From Leptodactylus fallax (lineage: Eukaryota > Chordata > Amphibia > Anura > Leptodactylidae): a stretch of 64,000 nucleotides of DNA. Position 1 is the first letter of the stretch. Every line of letters starts with the position of its first letter. The stretch lies in contig CAMRHE010000035.1 in the NCBI GenBank assembly GCA_947044405.1, positions 7,661,501 through 7,725,500 of the forward strand. The letters are read 5' to 3'. The position numbers were made by a program, and so were the translations under genes. The notes beneath the pieces are model-generated. The model was not told the DNA's origin and searched no databases. It saw only the letters and a program-made list of their open reading frames with translations. Below, one piece after another: positions 11,274-21,921 of this stretch.

Positions 11274-11289
11274 GGTCTATAAAGAACAA

Positions 11290-12760
11290 ATTAGTGCCTG
11301 GTGGGAGTTGCATAGTTTGGAGAGTTATAATAAGTAGGGCATTGTTCCGTGGGGATTACAAATTATTTTTATTTCTGCTGCTAGATCCCGTAATTCTACC
11401 TTTCTGGCTAAATGGGAACAAGAAGTCACTAGTAGTTTCCTCCCCCTTATGCATTTTGTGTTGGAAGAGGAGAAAACAAACCTAGAACAATTGAATCTGA
11501 AACTTAAAGAGCACATAGAGATTGCAGAACAATAATCAGTAAAAATTCAGTAACCAACGAACCCTACAACAGTCCTACAACTTGAACATTTCCAGTTTCA
11601 TTTAAAATACAGGAAACACCGTCAATTTTTCTGTGAATTAGTGGACTTTAAAGATAATAAAGTGTAGGTGACATATCCTGTCTTGACATTTTTACTGAAT
11701 TGGTAAATCATGACTTTAACAACATGATGATGAAACCTACCAATTTGAATTGAAGAACTTAAGGAACTTTCTTCCCTGGAAACAGATCGGTCTTGGGTTA
11801 TTAAACCCTCTGATTAGGGGGGAAATACTGTGGTGATGAATCACACTGATTATAGGGAAGTCTGTGAATCACTGCTGCAGGATACCACATGCTATGAGGT
11901 CCTGAGTAGTGATCATATTGGCTGGAATTAAAATAAATCCTGTCTGATGGTTTGACATTGAACCTTATTAGTGTGAGTGAATACCAATTCTTCTATTGAA
12001 ACACCCTTCTTTCTCCAATTTTTATGCCCTCCCTAAAATTCATAAGGGCACTTCACTGTCAAAGGTGAGTTAAATTGTTTCTGGGGTAGGTTTCCTTTCT
12101 CAAAACTTGGGCAAAACTTATCTGGATCAAATTTCGGTCCCATTTGTAGGTTCCTTAGCATCTTTCCTACACTATGGACACTATGGATCTCCTAAAGCGA
12201 TTAGAGGATGAGGATTGTATTCTAGCCGCTATAGATGAGCAGCCTCTCTATTCCTCCATTCCCCATAATTATGGTTTACAAGCAGTGAAATCTTTTTTGG
12301 AGACCAGAAGTCATCAGTTGCTGGCCCACAGTGAGTTCATCCTACAGCAACTTGAGTTCTCTCTCACTCAGAATTATTTTACCTTTTACTGCAAGATCTT
12401 CTACCAGCTCAGTGGCTGCGCCATGTGGAATCCATGTGCGCCCTCTTATGCTAATCGGGTCCTGGGCCGGTGGGAGCATTCTTTGGGTCTGAGAGATTGT
12501 GGTATGGACTGGATGGATCGTATTCATATGTGGGCCTGCTACATCGAGGACATATTTGTCATCTGGGAAGGGTTTGACACAGAGTTAGGGCCAACTGGTG
12601 GAAACCATCAATAAGAACAACATTTACTTTCAAGACCAACCCGATCACGCTCCCTTTTCTTGACCTCAACATTTTTAGAACCAGAGGAGATGATATTCAA
12701 ACTACCATCTACTGTAAACCTACAAAGATGAATTCAGTAATAAGATGGGAGAGTCACCAC
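11290..12760 (+). pseudogene. Penelope-like reverse transcriptase relic
   Basis: Plus-strand pieces in several frames match a Penelope-like protein from its N-terminal region into the reverse transcriptase. Near 11380-11530 a charged segment precedes the polymerase. At 11780-11930 text like WVIKPSD-GGNTVVMNHTDY corresponds to the family's IKPADKGG motif. At 12174-12614 the palm is seen as LYSSIPHNYGLQAV, SGCAMWNPCAPSYAN and YIEDIFVIWEG. The metal-binding motif reads YIED instead of YIDD, and MWNP stands where MGTP is expected, so the enzyme is dead. Several stops and indels separate the blocks. It points opposite to the GIY-YIG relic at 10610-11242, so they are two insertions and not one gene. 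Confidence 0.85.
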
Positions 12761-12957
12761 CAGTGGCGTAACTAAAGTCTTGTGGGCCCTGGTGTAAACC
12801 TACTCCCTTCCTAGAGCGAATTCTTGATAGTGGCGGTTACGGGCACTGAAACGATATCTCAGATACTTGAAAGGGATACAGCTTAAATACCCACAACTGC
12901 AGTTATCAAGAATACAATGAGCGAGCAGCGCAGCACCTGGCATGTAAACAATACTGG

Positions 12958-13305
12958 GGCAGTATTATGTGCTCCACAGTGGACTCCACACAGTATTACG
13001 TGCTCCACAATGGACACCACACAGTATTACATGCTCCACAGTGGACACCACACAGTATTACGTGCTCCACAGTGGCCCCAAAACAGTATTATGTGATCCA
13101 TAGTGGCCCCCAAACAGTATTACATGCTCCACAGTGGTCCCCAAACAGTATTATGTGCACCACAGTGGCCCCCAAACAGTATTATATGCTCACCAGTGGC
13201 CCCCACACAGAATTATATGCTCAGAGTGGCCCCTACACAGTATTATGTGCTCACCAGTGGCCCCCACACAGTATTATGTGCTCACAGTGGCCAACCCCCC
13301 CAGAG
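12958..13305. repeat. Minisatellite B, 31 bp unit, about 11 copies
   Basis: Units read CAGTATTATGTGCTCCACAG followed by TGGCCCCCACA with substitutions. Shared text with minisatellite A (CAGTATTATG, GCTCCAYAGTGGCCCC) shows common ancestry. Open plus-strand frames exist only because the unit is stop-poor. Confidence 0.9.
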
Positions 13306-13600
13306 TCTGAACCCCCCCATTCCCCCCTCTTGCTCACACACAGCCTACACCCCCATATACCCCTCTTGCCCAAACACAGCCTGCACCCCCATTCCCCCTC
13401 TTGATCACACGCAGCCTTCACCCCCATTCCCTCTTGCTCACACGCAGCCTACATCCCTATTCCCCCTCTTGCTCACATTCACCCTGCACCCCCATGTCCC
13501 CCTCTTGCTCACATGCAGTGGGCAACCCTATTCCCCCCTCTTGCTCACACGCAGCCTGCACCCCCATGTCCCCCTCTTGCTCACACATTTTCTCTTCTCT
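13306..13600. repeat. Minisatellite C, C-rich unit of about 33-36 bp
   Basis: Repeated CCCCTCTTGCTCACACGCAG followed by CCTRCACCCCCAT. Unit length varies, and the sequence directly follows minisatellite B. Very C-rich on this strand and G-rich on the other. No gene. Confidence 0.85.
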
Positions 13601-14120
13601 CCTCCTTCTATCAGTCTCCGCTCCGAGCAGCTTCCTGTGTAGCACAACACTGTCCCATACAATCCAGAATAGCTCCGCCCACACAAGTCTGATCACATGA
13701 TCATGATGTCATCAAAGGTCCTTTAGCCCACTAAGATATAGCATCTACCGCAGGAAGAGGCCCGAAGCAGATGCTCAGCCCAGGACTGGTGAGTATAACT
13801 ATTTTGCTATTCTTATCACCTCTCGTGGGCTGGCATTTTATGGAAAGGGGCCCGGTCAGGCCCCGTTCCATTAACAATATGTATAGTGGTCGAGGAACAA
13901 GGCTTTCCCCGACCACTATCATGGTGGTCTGTGGCCCCGGCCATTTCCAGCTGGCCTCGGGCCCGGTCGCGGTTGCAATCCCTGCGACCATGATCGTTAT
14001 GCCGCTGGTCACCACCGATTCCCTCTCCAAAAAGGCATTCTTAAGGCCAATATCTACGATTGTACTGGAATTGTTGTATTGTTGAGGAATTCAAGAAACA
14101 GGCAGGTGATCTAAGACCTA

Positions 14121-15720
14121 CAGAGGGAAAAAAAAGTATTTAGTCAGCCACCAATTGTGCAGGTTCTCCCACTTAAAAAAAATGAGAGAGGCCTGTAATT
14201 GACATCATAGGTAGACCTCAACTATGAGAGACAAAATGAGAAAACAAATCCAGAAAATCACATTGTCTGATTTTTTAAGAATTTGTTTACAAATTATGGG
14301 GGAAAATAAGTATTTGGTCAATAACAAAATTCATCTCAATACTTTGTTATATATCCTTTGTTGGCAATGACAGAGGTCAAACATTTTATGTAAGCCTTCA
14401 CAAGGTTGGCACACACTGTTGCTGATATGTTGGCCCATTCCTCCATCCAGATCTCCTCTAGAGCAGTGATATTTTGGGGCTGTCGCTGGGCAACACGGAC
14501 TTTCAACTCCCTCCAAAGGTTTTCTATGGGGTTGAGATCTGGAGACTGGCTAGGCCACTCCAGGACCTTGAAATGCTTCTTACAAAGCCACTCCTTCGTT
14601 TCCCTGGCGGTGGGCTTGGGATCATTGTCATGCAGAAAGACCCAGCCACTTTTCATCTTCAATGCCCTTGCTGATGGAAGGAGGTTTGCACTCAAAATCT
14701 CACGATTCGTGGCCCCATTCATTCTTTCATGTACAGGAATCAGTTGTCCTGGTCCCTTTGCAGACAAATAGCCCCAAAGCATGATGTTGCCACCCCCATA
14801 CTTCACAGTAGGTATGGTGTTCTTTGGATGCAACTCAGCATTCACTCTCCTCCAAACACGACGAGTTGTGTTTCTATCAAACAGTTCTACTTTGGTTTCA
14901 TCTGACCATATGACATTCTCCCAGTACTCTTCTGAAACATCCAAATGCTCTCTAGCAAACTTCAGACGGGCCCGGATATGTACTGGCTTAAGCAGGGGGA
15001 CACGCCTGGCACTGAAGGAGTCCCTGGTGGCGTAGTGTGTTACTGATGGTAGCCTTTGTTACGTTAGTCCCAACTTTCTGCAGGTCATTCACTAGGTCCC
15101 CCTGGGTGGTTCTGGGATTTTTGCTCACCGTTCTTGTGATCATTTTGACCCCACGGGGTGAGATCTTGTGTGGAGCCCCTGATCGAGGGAGATTATCAGT
15201 GATCTTGTATGTCTTCCATTTTCTAATTATTGCTCCCACAGTTGATTTCTTCACACCAAGCTGCTTGCCTATTGCAGATTCAGTCTTCCCAGCCTGGTGC
15301 AGGTCTACAATTTTGTTTCTGGTGTCCTTCCATAGCTCTTTGGTCTTCACCATAGTGGAGTTTGGAGTGTGACTGTTTGAGGTTGTGGACAGGGGTCTTT
15401 TATACTGATAACAATTTCAAACAGGTTCCATTACTACAGGTAATGAGTGGAGGACAGAGGAGCCTCTTAAAGAAGTTGTTACAGGTCTGTGAGAGCCAGA
15501 AATCTTGTTTGTTTGTTTGTAGGTGACCAAATACTTATTTTCCACCATAATTTGCAAATAAATTCTTAGAAAATCAGACAATGTAATTTTCTAGATGTTT
15601 TTTCATTTTGTCTCTCATAGTTGAGGGCTTCCTATGATGTCAGTTACAGGCCTCTCTCATCTTTTTAAGTGGGAGACCTTGCACAATTGGTGGCTGACTA
15701 AATACTTTTTTTCCCCACTG
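14121..15720 (-). mobile_element. Tc1 transposon, complete ends, decayed gene
   Basis: A 1600 bp element with TA at 14119-14120 and 15721-15722. The ends read CAGAGGGAAAAAAAAGTATT and, reversed, CAGTGGGGAAAAAAAGTATT, followed on both sides by a TTAGTCAGCCACCAATTGTGC-like subterminal region. This is the same family as the copies at 33999 and 60418, all three lying in the same orientation. The transposase is frameshifted, so the element is not autonomous. Confidence 0.92.
14336..15353 (-). pseudogene. Tc1 transposase, frameshifted
   Basis: Minus-strand translation begins [20 protein letters not shown] at 15353 with the HTH ([19 protein letters not shown]) and runs 121 codons. The frame is lost at about 15015-14990, near the point where a catalogue of family members would read a [15 protein letters not shown] stretch. 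It resumes in another frame to 14336 with [12 protein letters not shown] (first Asp), HDNDPKPTA (second Asp) and [10 protein letters not shown] (Glu), ending GYITKY. The second motif has FLHDND in place of FQHDND and PKPTA in place of PKHTA. So the DDE residues survive but the gene is broken by a small indel. Confidence 0.9.
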
Positions 15721-16857
15721 TATATTTCAGACTAGAGGTTATCCCAATCAAGTATTATGCCCAGCTTTCCAGCATGCCCTAACATGTGACCATTCAAACT
15801 TTCTTGCCCCTAAGACAGCTACAGCTGATTGCTACTTTCAATGGTGTTGCTAAGTACAGGATATTATTTCCAAACATTGGGGCATCCTTACCGTGGACCC
15901 CGATGTCGCAGCAGTATCTACTCATATGCCTTTTATGTCCCCCTCTACCTTATAGAAATTGGTTGACACTATCATCCCCATATCTCTTAGTACATTTCTT
16001 TGCCTCTCTTCTCGATGGTCTATCCCCTTAACATGACATTCTTTATATTGCTTATAAGAATTAGTGCGATCAACCTATTTTTTAAAAAATGAACTAGGAT
16101 CTGATTACTGCACATTGGCTTCTAAGCTGAACTACTCAGTATGAGCAGAGCCGAATGACCGATGTCTGTGGAGTGTAACCTCACCTGTAGGATGACGCTG
16201 CAGTCGGAGGCCTATGTTATCTCCACCCTATGTGGTCTATGATGTAGGTGTTCCCTAGATAACTGTGAGGGGCTGCAACTTAGAGGGTGGTGCTTCCGCT
16301 ATTTAAAACAGATGATGGAGCGATGCACACATGCCAGACTTGAGGTTTGTGCACTCACCACTGTGAGTAGCACCTGGTTCCCCCAGCAACTTTGCTGTTG
16401 AGCTCCCTGATCATCTTAAGGAGGAAACTGTAATATATCCTGTGTGAGTAATCTTTGCATGTTTACCTAGTGGCCCTATGAAGGATATGATAATTATAGT
16501 TAACCCTATGTATTGACAAGTCCCCCATTTTGTTTATACTGTCATACAGAACCCCTGAGGAGTTCTACATCATCGTAGACAAAATGTGACAGGTGATATA
16601 CAACAGAGTGATCAGTGAGATTTTAATAGGGTGATTCTTGGGAACCGCCCTTGTCAGGGCCAGAGTTAATTTTTGGGGAATCAGGATGAATGTAGGGTGA
16701 GATAGCTACTCACCCTTTCTTTTGGAACCAAAGGACTGTATTGACTTTATTGATCAATTGGCTTCCTAGTAAAATTGTTCTCTTTGGGAAGCTGTTTGTC
16801 CTTTTTTATGTGTAGTGCAGTATCCATGTACCATATCATCAATACTTTAGGGTTTAG
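15721..16857. other. Unassigned interval
   Basis: Mixed-composition DNA. I see no coding frame with family signature, no RNA gene and no confident repeat boundary. Confidence 0.4.
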
Positions 16858-16990
16858 GGCCGGTTCACATCTGCATTCGGGGGGTCCCAAACCTATACGC
16901 ATAAAAAGCAGTTTACCTGGGAAACCACATGGACTTCATAGACTATAATGGAGTCCGTGTGGTTTCCGCACGATATATGCGGAAACATGT
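16858..16990. repeat. Terminal piece of a short palindromic element
   Basis: Begins GGGCCGGTTCACATCTGCAT and includes CCACATGGACTTCATAGACT and GGAGTCCGTGTGGTTTCC, which partly pair with each other (GAAACCACATGGACT against AGTCCGTGTGGTTTCC). This fits a degraded MITE; the far end is not visible. Confidence 0.5.
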
Positions 16991-18240
16991 GGAGAGGAAA
17001 GTGCTGCTAATCACTGGCTAACCATATAATACTGCACTTAAATTGTAAGTACTGTACACACAACAGTGAAACAGTTCTAAGGAGGCAAATAGGTAATTTA
17101 ATCAGTATTCTCAGCTCAAAACCATTAATGCCTCCAACATGACCACATGAGCTTGTGAATTCATTTTCCAAAATATACTTGTATACAAAACAGTGTTTTC
17201 TGTTAATTATTCTCAGTCATGTTCAGTTCAGTTAACTGAAATGTATTGCTCAAACATAATGCATTTAGGTTCAGTAATATCAGATAACTGGAAGCAAAAA
17301 AGTGAACAGTTTTGTTTTCAAATAGAGAAGGATGGCTCATAACACATTTAAAATAACTTAAAAGAAAAATAATATAGTGAAAGCACAATGATCCCTTTCT
17401 TATATACAGTACTAGCTGTGATAATACTTGTTACGATGAAATTCCTACAGTCCATCAACACCTGCAGATCTCACATCAAAGGCAATAACAAATCCCTAAA
17501 TACCTGAACCGATTTGCTTGAGGGTAAGAGCTGTTGAACAGAAACATAAACTGCTGAAATATGATATGTTTATCCTAGTTCAATGTAATTTTGTAAAATG
17601 TACTAATGGAACTTAATCTCATAAAACAGTTTTTTTGTGTTACAAAAAAATCTTTGCTGTAGTGGTAAGATAATAATTCTAACTGAAGGATATTTTATGA
17701 TCATAAAAAATAAAAGAAAAAAAAGTCAACAAAAGTAGATTTTGTTTGTAGAGTCTATAGCAAGATGATACACCAAGCATAATTTACTACATTTGTTATA
17801 TGAAAACAAGACACATTTTATTTCCTAAAATGACTTAAGCCATACTGTCAAAGATAGTGGGAAAATTCCTTAAGACAACTAGGTATGTACTAATTGACAG
17901 GTACCAACATTGCCTGAAGGATCAGTTCATGAGGTCATAGAAAACTCAAGATAACCGATAGCTTCAATAAAGTTACACTTAAATTACAGCAACTGTTAGT
18001 GTAAGGGGCAGCAGGTTAGAACCCTACAGATTACCTGAACTATATAAAGGAGTAGAAAATATAAAAAGCATATAGTATTTGCTTTTTCCTTTGGTTTCTC
18101 AAAATACATGTTTATGTATTGTGGATAAAATGTGTTGTACTTATATAGGTTGTCTTCTGGCAACATCCTTTCTATATATGTGTTATTAGGCCAGAACCAG
18201 GCCAGAACTCCCAGGTCCATCATGAATTAAGGTAAACTTA
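16991..18240. other. AT-rich interval without recognised features
   Basis: About 1.25 kb of AT-rich DNA. Short open frames are scattered and show no family signature. Confidence 0.45.
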
Positions 18241-18480
18241 ACTGGACAGACAACCCCTTTAAAAGGAACTTGCCAGGGCGATTTGGGACACTAAACCACC
18301 CAGAGGTCTTTATGTGTACTGTTCCAAATAGCCCTGTTATAATGCAATCTGCAATCTTTATACTTACCTAGAGATGACGCTGATGAATCTCATCTGACTC
18401 ATTTCTGGTGCTCCTGGTGCCTTTGCTGTTCTTTGGTGTACCCAACGTCGGATACATGTGTCCTGAAGCAGAGTTTCTTA
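18241..18480. repeat. Probable interspersed repeat fragment
   Basis: Starts with GGACAGACAACCCCTTTAAA, similar to the right end of the TTAA element at 8733-9175, and continues into CACTAAACCACCCAGAGGTC and CTGTTATAATGCAATCTGCA. The style suggests a piece of a high-copy element, but the family is unknown. Confidence 0.4.
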
Positions 18481-19824
18481 AATTCTTAATTTTTTTCCAG
18501 CTTTACAGTACATTGTACTAGATATTGAAAGGCACCATTACAAAGTACATAATAGCCATCATGTGACTCTGTGAACTGAAAAATGAAAAAATTATGGCTC
18601 TTGGAATGGGGTGAGGGAAAAAACGGAAATGCAAAAACAAAAATTGGATGTGGCATGAAGGGTTTAAAGCACTTTTATTTTACAATATATTGATTAAATG
18701 TTAAAGTTTATACATCTGTGCTAATTGTTCTTATATAATAGCACAACACAATTACAAATTTTTTTTTTTGCATACCCTGTGAGGCTACAAAGCAACTGCC
18801 TTCCCAATACATTTAACTTTACAATGTTGACAGAAGCTGTGTTGAAGCTGAAAATAACAATTTATTTAACCATTTCAGGTCATATTCCCTGGTTCAGGAC
18901 AGGATACATTTTAGTTTTTTTTTTTCATACACGCTGTTTTGAAAGCTATAACATTTTTCCTTTGGGTCATTCAAATAATGTATGCATCATTTTTTGGTCA
19001 TAAATAGGGCTTTGTTTTTATGTTGTTTTTATTTTTCCATGTTTTCTTCTTTAACTTAATATCAAAGAAAATGTAAATAAAAAAAGGAGGGGAAGCATAT
19101 CTGTTTTTTTACATTTTTCATGTTTTTTAATGTTTTAATGTCATAAAGTGTTACTAAAAATTTTTTTAAATCGTTTCCCTCTCCATAACGGCAATTTTTA
19201 TGTAGGTGACAATTATTGTTGGGTCACCAGGGGCAGGGCAAGAACCTGTGAAATGGGCATGGTAGTGGCATTTTTTTTTTCTTTATTTTTTTGTTGTTTT
19301 ATTTATTTATTTTTTTACACATTGTGCCACACCATAGACCTTTGGAGGGAATTTCAACTTCTTTTTTTTTGCTGATTTCTCCTGTAAATAGGGCTGATAC
19401 ATTAGCCCCGTTACAGGAAGAATGCAGCCTCCTAGCTTGTATTGCAGAGCTGATTTGGGTCCTATACGACCCAGCAGCTCATGCAGTTCCTAGAATAACT
19501 TGGAATCAAAAACTGAAAGCAGTTCACATTAACCATGGTTGTGCTGGTGATACTTACTGCACCTCAAGCTTGGAAAATGAGAGGGTTCATTTGTGTAAAA
19601 TCATGTCTTTGTCGTTAGACAACTGCACATATTTCATTTTCAATGATGGACTTAACCTTAAAAATGTTATATAGAAACTTTACTAAACTAGCATGACACC
19701 CGTTCTGTGAATGTTAGATTTTGGAAGTTTCCATGAAGATTTTGAAAATAAACACCAATAAGTAATTCTGTCTTGCAGAATCGTTTTCTGCTGCGATAAC
19801 CTTTGTTGTTAAAGGAAATCTGTG
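18481..19824. other. AT-rich interval, possibly old repeat debris
   Basis: T-rich tracts at 18755-18770, 18915-18925 and 19270-19320 and stretches such as GCAAAAACAAAAATTGGATG look like decayed interspersed repeat DNA. I cannot support a gene or a defined element. Confidence 0.35.
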
Positions 19825-19924
19825 TATTTGCTGCTATTAGTAGTATAATGTTGTACCGTGTTAGACATAGAAAGTAGTGGAAGAGTGAAGAAATCAGGCG
19901 ATACCTTTTAGAGGCTAACTAAGT

Positions 19925-19980
19925 ATATTTGATAAGTAAGCTTTCGGAAGTGCTAGCTCCCTTCATCAGACATGGTGTAA
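19925..19980 (-). ncRNA. Candidate hammerhead-ribozyme-like core, left arm
   Basis: The minus strand holds CTGATGA (19963-19969), a GGGAG/CTTCC stem and GAAA (19942-19945), the same arrangement as on the plus strand at 20501-20528. Penelope-like elements are known to carry hammerhead motifs at their ends. Stems I and III are not clear by eye, so the call is tentative. Confidence 0.3.
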
Positions 19981-20094
19981 TACTAAAAACTGAAACTTTA
20001 CACTATTTATACATACACAAGACATGGATCTTCAAAAGGATCTATCTATCTGTAATCAGGAGGTCGCACATTTCTCCGAGAAGACCACTCTATT

Positions 20095-20245
20095 GAAGAT
20101 CTGCGGGTTGTGGTTTTAATGGGACATTTTAAGACGCAGAATGAGAGGAAAGAATGGGAGTACAAGTTAATGCAAAAATTTCAAACTCTGCAATTTGAAC
20201 TTAATATTCATGCCAGCTTCATGTCACACTATGTATGACCTGTGA
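20095..20245 (+). pseudogene. Penelope-like element protein, C-terminal tail fragment
   Basis: One plus-strand frame reads EDLRVVVLMGHFKTQNERKE followed by WEYKLMQKFQTLQFELNIHA, close to the C-terminal tail of Penelope-like GIY-YIG proteins. Only the last ~50 residues remain, because the insertion is strongly 5' truncated. At 20190-20298 about 52 bp containing TATGCCAGCTTCATGTCACA are tandemly duplicated, which repeats the end of the frame. Confidence 0.75.
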
Positions 20246-20489
20246 TTTGGACTTAATATTTATGCCAGCTTCATGTCACACTATGTATGACCTGTGAGGG
20301 TCACAAATCACCACCTGATTGCAGATAGATAACAGATCCCTCTGTCATGCACCACAAATTTTAGACTGTTTATTTCCTGACCTGTTGTAAATAACTTCTC
20401 TACGTATATTGCATTTTGTTATTCCAAGATCCTTTTGAACATCCATGTCTTGTGTATGTATAAATAGTGTAAAGTTTCAGTTTCTAGAA

Positions 20490-20545
20490 TTACACCAAGT
20501 CTGATGAAGGGAGCTAGTACTTCCGAAAGCTTACTTATCAAATAT
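20490..20545 (+). ncRNA. Candidate hammerhead-ribozyme-like core, right arm
   Basis: CTGATGA at 20501-20507 is followed by GGGAG (20509-20513) pairing with CTTCC (20520-20524) and then GAAA at 20525-20528. That is the conserved order CUGAUGA, stem II, GAAA of a hammerhead ribozyme, a motif class known from Penelope-like elements. The outer stems and the cleavage site could not be settled by eye. Confidence 0.35.
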
Positions 20546-20610
20546 ACTCAGTTAGCCTCTAAAAGGTATCACCTGATTTCTTCACTCTTCCACTATTTGC
20601 TGCTATTAGT

Positions 20611-21111
20611 CAGATAGGCATTGAATAGAATTGTAACGCACACAGGATCAGAAATCAGAAAGGTGTTTTCCCATCTCAGGATTTCAGCTGGTCTCCTTTG
20701 TCCTTCCCCCCCCCCCCCCCACACTTTTGGTTTTCGGCTCATTCCACCACTGGGCTCCTGCTTGAGGTATGACACACACAGCTTAAGAAACTTATCTAGC
20801 TCTTATCAGGGCTCAAAACTGAGAGCAGAATGCAGGCAGGAGGAGAGAAGAGAATATGTGTGGCACGGAGCAGGGACTGAGTCATCATTCCGGCCTGCAA
20901 ACAGGTCTGTAACCTAGGCAACCTGCTGTAAACACTGAGGAGAAGATTCAGTTGTATATCACAAATGGAGAAAGATAGATAAAGCAATGTATTGGGTAAA
21001 AAACTTCAGTTACTTTAAGTTACAAGTCTGAATATGATCCTTGAGATGGGAACACCCCTTTAAGTTCTCACAGCTAGTCAACATTATTGAAACACGAGCC
21101 ACTGATAAACA
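20611..21111. other. Unassigned interval with a C tract
   Basis: A run of about 14 C residues lies at about 20707-20720. No gene or repeat family is recognised here. Confidence 0.4.
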
Positions 21112-21330
21112 CACTGGTGTCTCAGTGGTTAGCACTATTGCTTTGCAGTGCGGGAATTCTCGATTCAATTCCAACTGAGGACCATATCTGTATGGAGTTT
21201 GTGTGAGTTTCCTCACACTTTAGAGACATACTGATAGGGAATTTAGATTGTGAGCCTTACAAGGGACAGTGATTGACAATAACTTCAAAAGCACTGTGGA
21301 ATATACAGTATATTCAATGCAAGTAATACA
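21112..21330 (+). mobile_element. tRNA-derived SINE
   Basis: The head contains an A-box-like TGTCTCAGTGGTTAGCAC and a B-box-like CGATTCAATTCC at about 21161-21172, spaced as in a tRNA-derived RNA polymerase III promoter. The body continues TATGGAGTTTGTGTGAGTTT, GAATTTAGATTGTGAGCCTT and AAGCACTGTGGAATATA. A second, more diverged copy with the same head lies at 43486. There is no tRNA cloverleaf suitable for a functional tRNA, so it is a retroposon. Confidence 0.8.
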
Positions 21331-21921
21331 TATGAGTTATTTTTACTTAAGGACGCAGGCTAGTTTTGGCATTAAGACTTGGTGACTTTTTTCATATTTT
21401 CCATCTCCGCCTTCCAAAATTCATAACTTTTTTATTTTTATGTTTACATGGCCATGTATGGCAAATTGCATTTTTATGTTTAATCAATGTTTATTATGGA
21501 ATTTTCAGTACAATAAAAAATAAAAGATAGGGGAAGAAAAAGGAAACCAAAAGACAATAGAAACCAACAAGGGCGCTAAGGCACGCGGGCCTTGCCCTAA
21601 TACAAAAGGCTAGGGGAGATCCCCGCCCGCTGTTATGAACCACAATATGCTAGTAATGGGGCAAAGGCCCAGGGGTATGAGAACATACAAACAACACCTG
21701 CATAGAACCGAAGGACGGACAAAACAGACCAGGGAAACACACAGCTGGGACAAACAATGGGGAAGACACATGAGGATGATAAGAAAGAGGAAGGGGAGCA
21801 TCAGGGGAAGGGCAAAACGACCAGTATCCATTGAAAAAAAAAAAAGGGAAAAGAAAATAATATAAAGTAATTCCGGATCATGAGAAGAAAGAGGAGAACT
21901 CGGTCGATTCCTGAAACGCTG

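Larger units (their letters stand above)
12766..14110. repeat. Compound interspersed repeat carrying two minisatellites
   Basis: Begins with AGTGGCGTAACTAAAGTCTT followed by GTGGGCCCTGGTG, a recurrent start of a frog interspersed repeat in my reading, and encloses two tandem arrays (12958-13305 and 13306-13600). After the arrays comes GATCACATGATCATGATGTC and a GC-rich part with the hairpin ATAGTGGTCG ... CGACCACTAT at about 13885-13920. No protein family is visible in the open frames. The class is unknown and the outer limits are approximate. Confidence 0.55.
19842..20593 (+). mobile_element. Penelope-like unit with inverted ends and 17 bp target duplication
   Basis: The 17 bp TATTTGCTGCTATTAGT occurs at 19825-19841 and again at 20594-20610, so the DNA between inserted as one unit. 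The two ends are about 180-195 bp inverted copies of each other (about 19866-20045 and 20400-20593). They share GCCTCTAAAAGGTATC, AAGCTTACTTATCAAATATA and TGTATGTATAAATAGTGTAA. The left end also matches the terminal sequence at 45203. Between the ends is a C-terminal piece of the GIY-YIG protein (20095-20245). Inverted terminal copies of the 3' region are a known outcome for Penelope-like elements. Confidence 0.85.

Noticed and set aside
12174..12614. Plus-strand frame as a host gene
   Set aside because: The motifs LYSSIPHNYGL, CAPSYAN and YIEDIF identify a decayed Penelope-like reverse transcriptase.
13103..13642. Pro/His-rich plus-strand protein
   Set aside because: Entirely inside minisatellites B and C; the repeated residues simply mirror the repeat unit.
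21112..21185. Functional tRNA gene
   Set aside because: Only A- and B-box-like motifs are present, the acceptor stem does not close, and the body and a second copy at 43486 identify a SINE.
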